Of a DNA stretch of 64,000 bases, positions 23,990 to 37,180 are shown piece after piece; the stretch's first letter is position 1; every line of letters begins with the position of its first letter. Under the pieces are notes generated by a model. That model did not search any database and was not told where the DNA came from. It worked only from the letters and a program-made list of their open reading frames with translations. The DNA comes from Paramecium octaurelia. Lineage: Eukaryota > Ciliophora > Oligohymenophorea > Peniculida > Parameciidae. Location: contig CAJJDP010000081.1 of NCBI GenBank assembly GCA_905182995.1, positions 311,466 through 375,465 of the forward strand, written 5' to 3'. A program made the position numbers and the translations under genes.

Positions 23990-24465
23990 GATTGATAATC
24001 ACTCCTCATTTCACAATCAAAAAATGATAAAATCATAGTTAAAATTGAAATTATTTTGAAACGATTTCCTTATATTCAATATGGATTTTCTTATTGAAAA
24101 TGACAATCACAATTTGTTAATAAATTAGTTTAAAATATTTGTGATAAATATCGTTTAGAATTCGAATTTATATTTGAAGAGGATGAATCAACAATAGTTA
24201 TATAAGAGGAGTGGTCAAATTAAAATTGAGATGATTCCTTAAACTTACTTTTCTTATTGAAACGAGGAAAGCATTAAGTGTGATGGGATGAATTATTTAA
24301 AAAAGTTTGTTTGTTGAAAGAAAAAGGATAAGTGTTTGGATTGAATGTTAAGGAATGGATTAGGGATTGAGAACATAGATATGATATGGAAGTGTATATA
24401 TATGGCAATTAAAATAAATATAATGAGGGATATAAAATATATATTTAATTTTGAAATTCAAATTC
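23990..24465 (+). pseudogene. Possible decayed gene with several in-frame TGA codons
   Basis: One frame reads as protein-like sequence (for example ICDKYRLEFEFIFEEDEST and VFGLNVKEWIRD) but is broken by five TGA codons, and no GT...AG pairs remove them while keeping frame. TAA/TAG occur in the same frame as Gln, so mitochondrial code does not explain it. Best reading is a decayed gene; chance open sequence is the alternative. Confidence 0.25.
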
Positions 24466-24488
24466 AAAAATATTATTTAATTAATAAA

Positions 24489-26127
24489 ATGTATAGAAGT
24501 TAGAGATTGAGAATGAAATCATAAAATCATTAGTCGATTTCACCTCCAATAATTAAGAGGAGGTTAAGAAACAAGAATGAATATGTTGAGATGAATGAAA
24601 TCGAACCAACTGATAAAAAAAAATAGAACATTTTATAGGACATAGCAGCAACTAAATAAAAGAGCTTAACCAATTTTGCCTTGACAGTTACACCTAAATA
24701 TGGATAAGAAAGAGATTATGATGATGATGAGGATATTCTATTTCACGTATTAAATTTGAGTAAGAAATTAGTCTAAAGGAAAAAAGAGACCATGGTCAGA
24801 ACAGGAAGACAATTTGCTAATTAAATTGGTTTAAATGCATGGTCCTTAGAAATGGACATTCATAGCGGAACATCTGCCTGGGAGAATAGGGAAATAATGC
24901 AGAGAGAGATGGCATAATCATTTGAATCCTTAGATCAAGAAATCACATTGGGGAGATTACGAAGAATGGATTCTATTCCTATCACATAGAGTTATGGGAA
25001 ATAGATGGGCTGAAATGGCTAAATAATTAATAGGGAGGACAGACAATTCGATTAAGAATCATTGGAATTCAGCAATGAAAAAAAGAATCCCTGAGATGGA
25101 AGATAGATTGAAAGATATTCGCAAGAGAGGAGGTACAATTTAAGTTAACAATCCTATAGGAATGTAGAATTCTGAATTGATGAATTCATTTACTTCCTTA
25201 GAAAGATAATTAATATAAAAATTGTTATCCTCCCAATAAAATGGATAGATGTCACCCAGATCCTACTCTCCTAATAATATGCCCAGAAGAAGGACAAATA
25301 AACAACAAAATTATTTGAATCCCAATTCAGTGAATTCTTATATTTAGAAAATGATGAATGAGATTAAAATAGATGGAATTGAGAGTTACTCCATGGAAAC
25401 CAAAATGCTAAAGAAAAATGCTAAAATAGCTGATTCCATATTTTGGAATGAGGACAAAGTAGATGACTTACAAAACAATCTATATGAATACATATAAGAA
25501 AAGGTTGGGGCTCATAGTTATGATCAAGATGAGAAGGTTGATAGATGGATAAAAGACTTTTGGATTATGTGCTAAGATGTTTTTACTGTCTCTGTAATCA
25601 AAGACTTTTTATCATAAAGGCCTTCCTTCTATTATAATTATTTGCATAAATTCAAACAAGATAGTGCTAATTAAGTATCCAAGAACTTAAGTAGGATCTA
25701 TGAATAAACCAATAATAGTGATGAATATCAATTGTCTTCTCTCAATTAATTTAAAACTCCTCTAAAAGAAAAACCTGATCCTAATCAAAACAATACAAAT
25801 AACTCTAAGAACAATAATAATAATAACCATACCAATGATACTCATAGTCCTAGTATCATTTGTTTGGAAGTTAAATATGATGATCAATTTTAACATTAAA
25901 TTGAGTCACCTTCAAAACTATTGAATTTACTCACTCCAAAACATTAAAATATTCATTAATCTAATAAAAAGACTCCAAATTTGAAATCAGAAAATAAGAG
26001 TGTTATTCAGCATTCTTAATTTAAAGATAATTTGAGCTTGAGTAAATTAAAATTTGATACTACTCCTCTTAAAAAGAACTCAGCCTTCAAATTTTATAAT
26101 AAATATAATTAGTAATAGTAGCTATGA
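24489..26127 (+). CDS. R2R3 Myb-type transcription factor
   Basis: 537 residues after removing a 25-nt intron just before the DNA-binding domain. Two Myb repeats lie at about residues 90-195. R2 is RPWSEQEDNLLIKLVQMHG with WTFIAEHLPGR and CRERWHNHL. R3 is SHWGDYEEWILFLSHRVMG with RWAEMAKQLIGRTDN and IKNHWN. The tryptophan spacing and GRTDNSIKNHWNS are those of c-Myb/CDC5-like factors that bind DNA in the nucleus. R3 has EE-W-I variants at normally acidic positions but keeps the core. The long C-terminus is Asn/Gln/Ser-rich, probably a disordered regulatory tail. Confidence 0.92.
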
Positions 26128-26197
26128 AAAGTTATTTAATATATTTTTTTTTATAAACAGAATTTCATTAATTATGTTGCTCTTTGTATAATAATAC

Positions 26198-27060
26198 TCA
26201 TTATTAAGCCTAATTTCTTTTTACAGTCCCAAAGTACCTATCTCCAAAATCACCTATTCCTGGAGCCAAGAAGTTGATATCTTTCAATAAGATTGGATCA
26301 ACTTGAGCTGTAATAATCTTAATTTTAGGATATTCACTAAACAATTTACTTAACCCTTATTCACAACTAACTAAAGTTAAAAATGTTATATTTTCTTCTT
26401 TAACTCCGTGATGTTTTAAAATGTTTAAAGCCATACTTGCACTTCCTCCTGTGGCCAACATAGGGTCCACTAAGATTACTTGTTAATCCTTAATATTTTG
26501 AGGCAATTTTTAGAAAAAATATGAAGGTTGTGAAGTTTCCTCATTTCTTTAAATTAGTATTTATCCTATTGATGCTCCTGTCATCACCTTCAATGCTTCT
26601 ATTAAAAATGCATTTCCTGATCTCAATATACTCACAAAGCAGATTCTGAATTATTTAACATAATTACTCCTCATCCTGAAATTTTAACTCATGAGCATCA
26701 TAATATCCTAATGGAGACTATTTGATGTGCTTCTTTTTTTCAATTTGAGAGATGGCTTATTCAATCAAAATTCGAATTAAACGATCTGCATTCTTTCTGA
26801 AATCCTAAAATACTTGTTATTAATACCACAATATCTGTTTAAACATCTCTAATCACTGATAGAATATGTTCTGTATAGCTTCTATCTATGATCGACAGAT
26901 TTGTATGTTTCTTTTGCAATTTCTATAAATCATGATCATTAAGAAAATGATAATGAGGTAATTGATCATCTTCATTTTTTCCTCTAATTTGATTGCACAT
27001 AATAGTTGATGAACTCAATAATCCCAAACAGCCTCCTAATTTAATTAAATTCTTAAACAT
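26198..27060 (-). CDS. upp: Uracil phosphoribosyltransferase
   Basis: 272 residues with two 22-nt introns. The PRPP-binding loop VDPMLATGGSASMAL and the uracil-contacting C-terminus GIGDFGDRYFGT are both present, with FVSILRSGNAFLIEAL and KILIQ-type segments upstream in the usual order. The enzyme converts uracil and PRPP to UMP in pyrimidine salvage. The 60-residue N-terminal extension (MFKNLIKLGGCLGLLSSS...) exceeds the bacterial enzyme; it may be a targeting or regulatory extension. Residues needed for catalysis appear intact. Confidence 0.9.
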
Positions 27061-28117
27061 TATTTAAAACAATTAAAATTCCTTATTATACATCCAATTA
27101 TTATTGTAATATTATGATTGATGGTGGCCAATTAAGAATATAAATATTAATTATTCATTCAATCTTTTTCATTTTCTATTAAAAGTTCATATAATAAAAT
27201 TAAACAACTTGATTTAGACCCACTTCTTATATCCACTAATATATCTCCAATAGTTAGTGAACTTCACTCAAACAAATAGGATTACTTTTATCTTTTTAGA
27301 TCTATATAATATATTTTAGAATATCAAATATTAATCCTTAATTGAAAAATTTGTATATCTACAACTTCAATCAAAAAATCTTAAAATATATCTATCAATT
27401 ATATACCAGTAGTGTAATTAATTATCCAATATTGCTTTCATTCTACTTATGAACACTAATAATTTTTGTTTATTAATTTTGGCTCTTTTACATATTCAAT
27501 AATTGAAGTATCATAAGGAATTCTAATATCTTCTCTTCAGTTGCCAATTATTCCTATTTAAAATACTCGTTACTTAATTTCATCCTCATACAATAGGATA
27601 CAACGTGTTACTTATAAATAAAGTTACAAAGTTTTAAAGATTATAAATTTCATTCATTTATTTTTCTTATTTCTTTAGTATTCTTGATATTATTAAAATT
27701 TCAGTGCCCATCTTTTCGTGTCATATATTAAATCCCTATTCTTACTTCACTATATTCTCCGAAGAGATTTTAACTCCAGAAAAATCAGCTTAAAGGCAGT
27801 GTATAGTTTTTCATAATTGATTTAATATTTACAATACAATAAAATAAATTTAAAAATATTTTATGATTTCATAGAATTAATTATTTTTTACCTGAAAACT
27901 TAGTCCTACTTTATTATTTCATAGTTAGATGAGAATTATTATTTGGGCAGGTTACTTATGAATTTTTGTCTTTATCCAGAGCAATTTCCATCATAAATTA
28001 TTAAGTAAACTAACTTTAGAATTTCACTGTATTTTTATTCTTTCTTTGATAAGAATTATAGAATCAAGATATAATAATTATATCCTTTATATTTAACTTA
28101 ATGTGTTTAGATTAAAA
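27061..28117. other. Gene-poor AT-rich region
   Basis: About 1.06 kb. Short open frames occur on the minus strand (around 27400-27730) but starts, introns and codon pattern do not combine into a convincing gene. Possibly a small unrecognised gene or a decayed one. Confidence 0.35.
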
Positions 28118-28971
28118 TCACTCAAACTCTGAATAAGCTTTATAAGATCCTGGGCCAGGACTCTTGCCACCTAAATCGAATGGTCCTTTTCTTGTAGCTT
28201 TGGGAAATGAATTTAAGACGGAAGATTTGAATCCATTTTTGGGACAGAACCCTGTACCTGTGATTCCTGTATTCGAGATATCATAGCTAGCTGGCTCAGG
28301 AAAACTCTTTTAGGCTATTGTTAAATAATATTGAAACTCTATAAGGTTTTAAATCTGTCTTAGTCTTTGCCTATGATTGCAGCTCCGGAGCTTTTGAATT
28401 TTGAAATGAATTGATTTCCTCTCTCATTTGTGATTTGAAGAGCTTCATAAGACCCAGGACCTAGGAATAAATGAATTATAAACCAGGAGTATTAAACTAT
28501 TTTAAAGATCCTGGTTTGAGACCAAATGTAAATTTGGAATCTGTAAGGGAATTTGTTGAAGCGTATCTACCAGGACCTGGAGATAGGTAATTCAAAGAAC
28601 CCCAAATTCCATGGGCTTTCATTTAATCTCTGCTATAAGCAAATGTGGGTCCCTTCTTCTTGTCGATATTGTTTTCAACAAAAGATTATATTTCATACAT
28701 ATTGGGAGCTGGGACTGGTTTTGCATCTTTGGAAAAATCATGTCTAAATATATGAACTTGATGTACTTGAATCCATATCCGATTCCAGCCATCCTAGTCC
28801 CCAAAGATTAAGGTAATTTGTAACTTAATTCATCAGTTCTATATTAAATGAGAAAGAGGATTACGCTGATTTATTCTAAATGGGTTCTCTTCTGGCTCTT
28901 GGAAATGAGTACTTTTATTTTGACAAAGAAGTGTTTAGACTTGAGTCATGGGTGGCCAAATACTAATTCAT
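28118..28971 (-). CDS. SHIPPO-repeat (ODF3-like) protein
   Basis: 252 residues after removing introns of 26, 23, 23 and 23 nt. It carries repeated PGPG-x-Y motifs: SPGPGRYAS, a GPGSYEA with its codons split by an intron, and SPGPGSYKAYSEFE at the C-terminus, with GFKSS and KGPFDLGGK spacers. SHIPPO/STPG repeats are found in outer-dense-fibre and ciliary microtubule-associated proteins, so a role at axonemal or cortical microtubules is likely. Gene order and splice phases are clean. Confidence 0.85.
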
Positions 28972-29015
28972 TATAAAATGTAATTATAAATATATATATT
29001 TATTATATATACATT

Positions 29016-30593
29016 TCATTCTTAAGATTCAGAGGATTTTTCCAAAACTATTAGTGTATGCGAATCAGGTTTTGAAAAATACTTATTATTGTTACTGGCT
29101 CCTAGATTATAAATATTGTTATAATTTGAATAATTAGAATATTTAGTATAGAGTTCTTTAGCTCTCTCTTAACATTTAAGTGTTTCGTGGTCTTTCCAAG
29201 GGAATCTTCGATAATTTTTAATATATATTAAATAGAACTTATGTTAATAATTTTAATAATCTGTTTAGTCATATTTTTGATTTTTTCATTGTTTTCACGA
29301 ACACAAAATTGTTGAAATTAACATATTTTTACTGAGAAATTTTTATATAGAAAATAGAGAACCTCTTCGACAAATATAGTTTTCTTAGATATATTCATTC
29401 ATCGTCTTCATCTTCGAATTCTTTCTGAAGAGTATTATGTCATCTATCGATTCTCGATCCAGAACTTTAATATATTCCTTTTCATCTTTTGTTTTATTAA
29501 TCTATACGTAATGCTTCTTGATGATATTAGGTATATCTTTAGAAAAGGAGGATAGAATCTAGAAATTGCTAGGTTAACATACTATTTAATTTTCATTCGC
29601 AAACTCTTCTTAAACAGAGTATTTCAGAGGAAGTTTAACAAAGATTTCATTTCTTTTTTTACAATCACCTCCATATCACTTGTAACGGCATCTTATTCTA
29701 TAAGTTCTGGAAACTGAAAACTTGATCAAAAGTTTCTTTCTTTTGGATTGGCAAAAGCATTCTCTTATGTTGGAAGCATATAGAAGTATTAAAATAAAGT
29801 TAAGGGTAATTGATATATGGTTATGCACACATTGATGGAAGCACGAGATGATTGTAAAAATTAGATATAATAAGAAAATATCTTTTGTCTTCATAATGGT
29901 TTCCATTAAAATACTAAGTTTTTTATAAATGATATTAATAATGTCATAATTCTGTTGAGGCTACATATTAATACTTATACGATAAGGGAGGCATTGGAAC
30001 ATGTACAAATCTCCCTTCAGGTGATTTCTCATAAAAGTTACCTGCAATTCTATTATATCATATTACCATATCCTTTAACCTCCTTTTTGATGAATTCTTT
30101 ATCACGTTTCAAAAAACATCTATCCATACTATAAAAACTGCCATATTCTTTGCCATAGTTTGTATTTGATAGTGATTTTCTGCTTTACCTAATTGTTTTT
30201 TTTGCAATGCTCTCTTCATAACTTTACCTCTCAGGGACTAGTAATGGTTTCCCAGTCTTTTTGCCTTATTTTTTTATCGGAGGAGGCACATAATTCTAAG
30301 GCAATGGTGGCGGAATATATTTTGGTTTAGGGGGCTGAATCTTATATATTTTATACTAATGGAGGATCATCAGGCACAGGTTTCACTCCAATTTTTTAAG
30401 CAATCTTTGGAAATACTCCTTGAACATCCCAAGTGAGTTGAAATGCTCCCTTTCTATTATGTTACTCTAATTATATTCAATCTCTAAAATACCTGGAAAA
30501 ATTCTTTTAGAACTTATTACTTCCTTTTTAGAAGGCAAACCATGTGCAACCTATATTTTTATTTATAAATACAATAGTCTCAGCAGTTGCCAT
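29016..30593 (-). CDS. Unknown Pro-rich protein with unusual introns
   Basis: A protein-like frame runs from MATAETIVFINKNIG to ...VLEKSSESQE. The middle is Pro/Lys-rich (PPKPKYIPPPLPQNYVPPP) and the C-terminus Asn/Tyr-rich. To keep frame it needs a normal 25-nt intron plus candidates of 39, 16 or 31, 51, 34 and 42 nt, several of them multiples of three containing TGA. If the long ones are not introns the gene is two or three pieces (breaks at 29944 and 29295). Total length near 450 residues. No domain recognised; the neighbouring SHIPPO gene hints at a ciliary role but does not prove it. Confidence 0.5.
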
Positions 30594-31185
30594 TTTCATA
30601 TATTTTATTATAATAAATTATTACGATTTTCATTTATTCCAACCAACTTAATCTAGAATTCAGCCATACCTAAATTCTAATAGGAGAATCAGAAGCTTGT
30701 AAATCCTAAGTATTAAAAGATTTTGTATTAATAACATATCTTAGTGAATAAGATAATAAATATAAAATATAGAAAATTGAAACAAAGCCCAATATTTTGG
30801 ATCATTCTGGATAAGAACTGTAAAAATTGTAAATTCCTAATTAATTACAAAGACGGTAGATATTATTATTATCTAACTATTTTCATGGATTATCTTATTA
30901 ATTTTTAAAGTTGATACTCTCAATCAAATAGCATATTGCGTAAAGAAATCAAATTTATATTGATTGCCAATATAATTATCGGATCTAAAAAATTAAAAGA
31001 AATCTAAAATTACTTATTTAAAATCTCTATTAAATCCTGATGAAAGACATTGGAAAGATAGGATACATTTCTATTCATCTCAAAAGAGTTTTGGAAATTC
31101 AACTTAATTGAAGCTAACAACTTTAATGGGACCAATTAAAAGATTAAAAGAATTGATAAATTTATTAATTACAATAGAGATTATA
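30594..31185. other. Unassigned region, open frames on both strands
   Basis: About 590 bp. A plus-strand frame stays open for about 190 codons but has no ATG near its start. On the minus strand an exon pair with a 29-nt intron (starting near 31090) also reads well but meets a TGA. The two conflict, so neither is called. Confidence 0.35.
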
Positions 31186-31908
31186 TCATAAAAATTGCTT
31201 TAAAAATTTCTTAGTTCCATCAAATGTAATTGGTATTCTTCCTTTCAAACTTCTATCTAACTTAGTTTCTTTAGTCTGAACTTTTTAAAGACAATTTTAA
31301 GTTGATTAAGTACTTTTAATTAATAAATCCTCCTTGTTACTTGCTGATGAAATTATCAATTAAAAATTTTTATTTGCAGATTAAATTCTTTTACTGTTAA
31401 GAGTATTATTTATGCTGCTGCTTCTTTCTTCTATCTTTGGGATATTAGAAATAGAACTAGTTTTTTTATTTTTTTATATGACTGGCTCAGCTGAATATAC
31501 TAATTCAATCAATTGATTATTTGAATCAGTAACCAACTTCAATGATGAGTTCTTGTGCATCTATTTACCACAAGAGATCTTATTTAAACTATCGATTTCA
31601 TTCTATTATTCCCTTTAAGTAAGTGGTTATTATTTATGAAGATGAAAATTCCTATAGTTTAGGAGTTAACCTTGCTGATTAAATTTAAACAGTTTCTCAT
31701 TATCTTTTCTATCGCTGCACAATTAAACGAAATTACATTCTTCTTTCAGTGACTTAACTCTATTTGAGGCTCCTTTTAAGTACTGTCTTTTGTAGTTGGT
31801 TTTGGTTATTGGCATCCTTTAAGAATCTCTATAATTCGAGATACCATTTGTTGAAATGGTTCTCAATCCTCTTAAATCCTAAAGTGAAACAGATATTGAT
31901 GATAACAT
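31186..31908 (-). CDS. Basic low-complexity protein
   Basis: 240 residues, no intron. Ser/Lys/Asn/Gln-rich throughout, with runs such as ERSSSINNTLNSKR, and ending KKFLKQFL. Probably disordered; no domain. 55 bp upstream of the stop of the next minus-strand gene. Confidence 0.65.
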
Positions 31909-31963
31909 AAATAATATAATAATATATCATAAACAAATAATATTTTACAAAATAAACATAATT

Positions 31964-34900
31964 TCATTCAACAAATATATTTAAGGTTTCTAAAATCTCA
32001 TTTTTTGCTCCTTCTGGGTCTGTTTGAGATTATTCCCAATACAATGAGAATGCTCCTACTAATTTAGCGTAGTCCTTATGATAATCATGAGCAATTTCTT
32101 TTAATTTCAATAATTGATTTTCAGCTAAGAGATTCTCCGTCTCAAACTGCTCTAATAATTATTAGATCATTTCTACTCATATAATAAATTATATTACATT
32201 ACCGCAATAGTCTTAATATGCTTTTGATGCTCTCCACAAAATCATCAATATTCTTGGAATACAAATAGATTTCAAAAACACCCTTAATTCTTTACTCATT
32301 TTTTTTCTTACTTATCACATTCAACATATAATCATCAATTTTTAATTAACCATCTTTTTATAGTTTTTTTAATAGGTCTTCAAAAGCAATGGATTGATGC
32401 AATTTTTTAGGGGAATCCTATTAACTTAATTTTTTGATTGCTGCTATAAATCCATTCAAATCCTCATCCTATTAATATTGAGAATAGAGTTCGAGTATGC
32501 TGTTTTCACCCTAGCCACTTGCAATGGTTTCTAGTCTGCTTTTCTCTTCAGCTGAAAAGTATTGTTTTATTTTTGATAATATCTCTTTGGCTCCCAAGAA
32601 AGGTGTGTTTAATTGTGGCTGTTCCAATGGAGATAAGTCAGATCCAATTTAATTAATCTAATAATGATGGATGTAATAAGTACGTTGGTGAATTTACTAT
32701 ATTATTTAATGATCATCTAAAGGGTTTCCAACATATCTTAGGCATCTTGATTTTACAAATACGTTTCCAGTGTTCCCAATACTTATAAATCATTTTCTTT
32801 AAACATTTTCAATAGAAACACTTTTTCATTTTCTTATAGATGTTTTTATAATGTAAACTACCTCACTTAATTCATAAATAAATTATACATCTTGGTTTTT
32901 CTATAATCCTGAGTATCATTTTATTTTTCAGAGAGCAATTTGCTATTTAAAATATAGATTCTTTTACATCAATTTTGCTCTAGTATTCATTACAATTCGA
33001 GAGGATTCGAACCCTTTAATTATTTCATAAAGTTATTCATTATGATCCGAGAATAATTATTCAACTTATCTTAACTTTTGTTCATCCAAATCCATTTAAC
33101 TTAACATATCTTAAAAATTTTAGTTAATCTCCTTTTCTATTTGAATAGAATAGAACTTTTAGATCTTGTTATCATATTAAATTCTCTATTCTTTCTTTCT
33201 TTAAATAAAATTTTCCTCACTAAAAATTAGATCTTATGCAGCCACATTTTATGATTTCTTCTAAGTCAATTCTTATTTTTAATCATTTTATTAGCTACTC
33301 AACTGTGATACTTCTTACTATTTCTCTTATTGCAATGGTTAAATTGGAAAGTTTTGGAATAGTTGAACTCTTTTTAATTCATCAGATATTTTCCCATAAG
33401 ATTGATAATTGTTATTATTTTCATCCGATTACTCTGGTTTTAGCTAAGGAGGTGGCGAGAGAGATTCATTAGCTAGATTTTAAAAGTTTGGCATCAATAC
33501 GCAGAATGGAGATGGAGCCTTAGGTGATTAAAATCTGAAGAGACTGATTTCCTTTGATTATTAATTCTTTTATTTTTCTGGATTTGTTAAATGTTGATTT
33601 TAATGATTAATTTATTATAGAGCTTTTCTCAAATCATCGATAAAATAATTCACATTGGTCTCATATCTAAAATGTTACAATGTAGCATAAATGGATCCTG
33701 ATTTTGAATTTTTGTGTTCTTAAATGATAGTAATTTCTGAGTTTTTGAAATTTTATTTAAGTAATTCATTTAATTTAGTATCTGCATAAAGTTGCAAAGG
33801 CTTTAAAGAGACTTATTCTTTTTTGATTTCTTTATTATAAATATCTGTACACATTCTTATAACCACTTAATCTTTTTGACTCCACAAATGATTGATAATA
33901 CCATATTATTCAGGTGTAAAGTTGTAATTATTAATTTCCATAATGAATTTTTTAATATCTCCCACAAACTCCGAAATATTATTATTTGCTGGTTATTTAG
34001 TCTATTTTAAATTTTAAAATGGTGAAGCAGGTCGTTATTGATTCGTAGATCTTTCAATTATGTTATTCAATCTTTCAGATAATCCTTATACATCAATTGT
34101 TCTTTGAAAATACTACAACAAAATAGCAATAATCTCCTTATTCTCCTCAATCAGAAGTCTTTTGACTAATCTGGCCATTGTCACATCTAGTAATTCCTTG
34201 TCTTCCAATTCAGTAACAACTCTAAACAACAGATCTTACTAATTTATTATTGATTCATAGGGATTTGATTGAGTATATGAAACTTGACCTTCAGGTATAT
34301 CGCTCCCTCTTGATGCTTCACGTTAAATAACCTATGCTTATACTCTAGTACTATATCGAGAACCAATTAATTTAGAATTGTAGGAAACCTAATTGCTTTG
34401 AATTTAGGATTCTTCAACCAACTTTCTTATAGATTTGCTTCTTCTCTTTTCTTGTGACTATTATGAAGTCAATTAAGATTAATTTCTGATGTTTGAATTC
34501 CTTGCACTATGTCCCAAGATTTTAGTCTAAACAAGTTTTTAGAGTATTTCATCTATTTACTTCACTTTTTTATCATTATTCAATTGAATTGATACAATTC
34601 TTTTTATTCCTTTGTACACCTATAAAGTCTTGCTTTGAATATTATATTCTCTGTTTTAATCATACAATCTATTGTTGAAACAATAATAAAAATTAATCCA
34701 AGTATTTAGGTTGTTAATTATAGGCTCCAAAGCAATTAGAAAATCAAATCCTTATCCATCATTTTCATCAATCATATAAATGCAAGTGTATTGATCATCG
34801 CTCAGCATATTCTAAAACTCTTCCATATCATAAATAAAATCAATAAAATGAAGCTTATTGTTATAATCTGAAGTTACACTATATTTCTAAGATGTTTGAT

Positions 34901-35134
34901 ATAACTTATTATCTGTCATATGTTAGTCATCATCACTTACTAATGTGAAATTTTTGCACCTTGTTTAATTCAATTATTAGACAAATTATACTAAATCAAA
35001 ATAATTGCCTACGCTTTAATTATTTAAGATTTACCATCTGAATCAATCAATCCAATAACTTTATTCTTTATACTAAATAATTGTCCTAATAATATTTATA
35101 AAGACTAAACATTTATTCTTCTATCCAAATTCAT
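31964..35134 (-). CDS. Large helical/coiled-coil protein, unknown
   Basis: 1015 residues after removing introns of 22, 28, 25, 26 and 22 nt. The N-terminal 60 residues are compact (LLGQLFSIKNKVIGLIDSDG) and include a DSDG turn. The middle is Gln/Asn-rich and disordered, with Pro-Ser clusters near residue 560. The C-terminal 350 residues are helical and acidic, ending LVGAFSLYWEQ...NIFVE. No catalytic motif is visible. The continuous frame shows that the apparent plus-strand ORF at 33236 is a shadow of this gene. A scaffold role is only a guess. Confidence 0.8.
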
Positions 35135-35343
35135 TTATTTTACTCTGCCCTAATATCTGATTGTCAGTAACATATATATTAATATTTATTTTTATTTATT
35201 AATCCCAAGAAATAAATATATCATAACAATTTTAATGCTACTAAGTTCATTTATACTAATTAATATAAGAGAAATCTTTGATATTACAATTAATTATAAA
35301 TATAACATAAAAAAGTATTGCGATCATTAGTCTTTGCGTAATT

Positions 35344-36620
35344 TCAGTGATATTAAATACTCTTTAAACTCTCCAAACTAGATTGGCTTTGTTTTTTGAA
35401 TGACTTTTCTATGGCCTTAGTAAGATGAATTAACTTCAGTTTGATGTTCTCATCATTTAACTTAGTAATTACAATTATATATACTTTTTAAATTAAACAC
35501 TCCATCGATGATCTGATTTACCCTTACAACGTTTCCTTCTCTTACTAAATTGTCGAGATCATCTTGTTATATTTAAGGATTTTTGTAAAGTTTGCTTTTG
35601 TTGTGTTCAATATTAATTCTAAATAGTTGTTATTTATTTAACGAGATGTAACTATTTCTTCAAAATTAGCAGTCACTTAACAAGCAGTTTTAGCTATCTA
35701 ATTGACTAGTTTCTATTGTAATTTATCAAAAACAATAGAGATGTCATTATTATCTATTTATTGTGAAGCTAAAAGACTTTATTGAACTTAGCCACTCATG
35801 TTAAAGTACTTTCTTTGATGATTTAGTTAAGTGAGTATTTTATTATATATAAAATTAAATTGTTATGATGTTAGCATCTTATCTATAATATTATCTTAAT
35901 GAAACAAAAGTTTGAATTGCATTTAATATATTTCTTTTGTTTATTAAAGTTCTCTCTTTAAGATTTTAATTTCTTTTAGAATTGCTTGAAACTTTAATTT
36001 TATTCTATCAAAACAAAATGATTGAAGTTTTTTATTTTTTTGATAAAAGTCTTTGGAACTAGTATTTGATAGAATTTTCATATTTTCAATTTGAAGAATA
36101 TAGTTTTTTTTCTAGTATTTTATCATTTGATCTTATAGTTATTAGTTTAGAATGCCTTCAACTTCTTTATTGAGACATTTGGATTCAATAAATTTTGTAA
36201 TGATGTCCAAAGCTGTCTGATAATCGAGTTTATCATATTTTTATATTGTAAAATTTATCAGTTAATTTTCACTTAACTTTTAAACATTGAAAATCAATTA
36301 TTATTCAATTTCATATAATATTTCTTAATGTTCATCTTCAGCAGATAAAATAGATTCTTAAGGAGCATTTTCCTAAACCAATTATTATTAGAGTTGCTAA
36401 ATCATAGCATTTAATTTATCTATTTCGGAAGTGAATTTCAAACACTAAAATAATTTGAATGTCATACATCATTTTCTGCTGCCCATAATATTGCAATCAT
36501 TTGCCTAACAGATAAATCTGTGTCTTTCATACTATCAATGATTGTTGCATAATCTTGCTTCAAGATTTATAAATGAGGGTCCTGGCCTAATTTTTGTATT
36601 AATTGATCATAATTATTCAT
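35344..36620 (-). CDS. Coiled-coil protein, unknown
   Basis: 417 residues with one 23-nt intron after residue 56. The N-terminus (MNNYDQLIQKLGQDPHLQIL) and the segment before the intron are compact; the rest is a long Gln/Lys/Ile-rich coiled coil. No other motif. 209 bp from the large gene downstream. Confidence 0.78.
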
Positions 36621-37180
36621 ATAAATAATAGTAATAAATGTTAGACATTACAAATATTCAAAAACATAAGAATTTTCAGTTGCTTAAATAGGTAGTATTA
36701 GAATTCGGGTTTTGAATGATAGTATTGAAACATAGAATTTACCAATTTTATAGTAGGATACTTTTTGATTATTCTCTTGTTTATTTATTAAGTATTTCAC
36801 TTTTTCAGTTTTTACAAATCTTATTAAGCAATATCATCCCAAGTCAGATGTAGAAGTAATATAATGAGTCAGATTATTAAAGATTTGTCTACTTTAAATC
36901 AATATTAAATCAAGACTTGTTCTTTGTAATTTCAATGTTAATTTTGTTTAATCTGTAAATATGATCGGCAGGTCTCAATATATTTATTGATTAATTGTTA
37001 ATCTATTGATATTTCTAATTTGAATATATATTATTTTGTTTATGGTTAGAGATCATAGGGAGTTTATAATACTATACTAATGTAGGAATGGATTGTGAAT
37101 TATTGATATTTGCTGATTACTCAATAAGCTGATCATGACGTTCATATATGAGGATATTTATATTAAATAGTTAATTAAAA
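36621..37180. other. Spacer with a weak plus-strand ORF
   Basis: About 560 bp. A plus-strand open frame near 36863-37107 (start MSQIIKDLSTLNQ) contains a CxxC pair but is otherwise Ile/Tyr-rich and is not strong enough to call. Nothing else recognised. Confidence 0.35.

Noticed and set aside
23990-24465. Mitochondrial DNA insertion with TGA as Trp
   Set aside because: The frame also uses TAA as an amino-acid codon, which would be a stop in the mitochondrial code.
28553-28811. Plus- and minus-strand ORFs inside the SHIPPO gene
   Set aside because: They overlap exons of the SHIPPO gene, whose four introns and PGPG repeats fix the true frame.
30594-31185. Long plus-strand ORF of about 190 codons
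   Set aside because: No ATG near its start and an equally open minus-strand frame; such lengths are expected by chance when only TGA stops.
33236-33538. Plus-strand ORF ending ...LASIRRMEMEPQVIKI
   Set aside because: The minus-strand frame of the 1015-residue gene runs through this stretch without a break and with proper introns on both sides, so this is its shadow.
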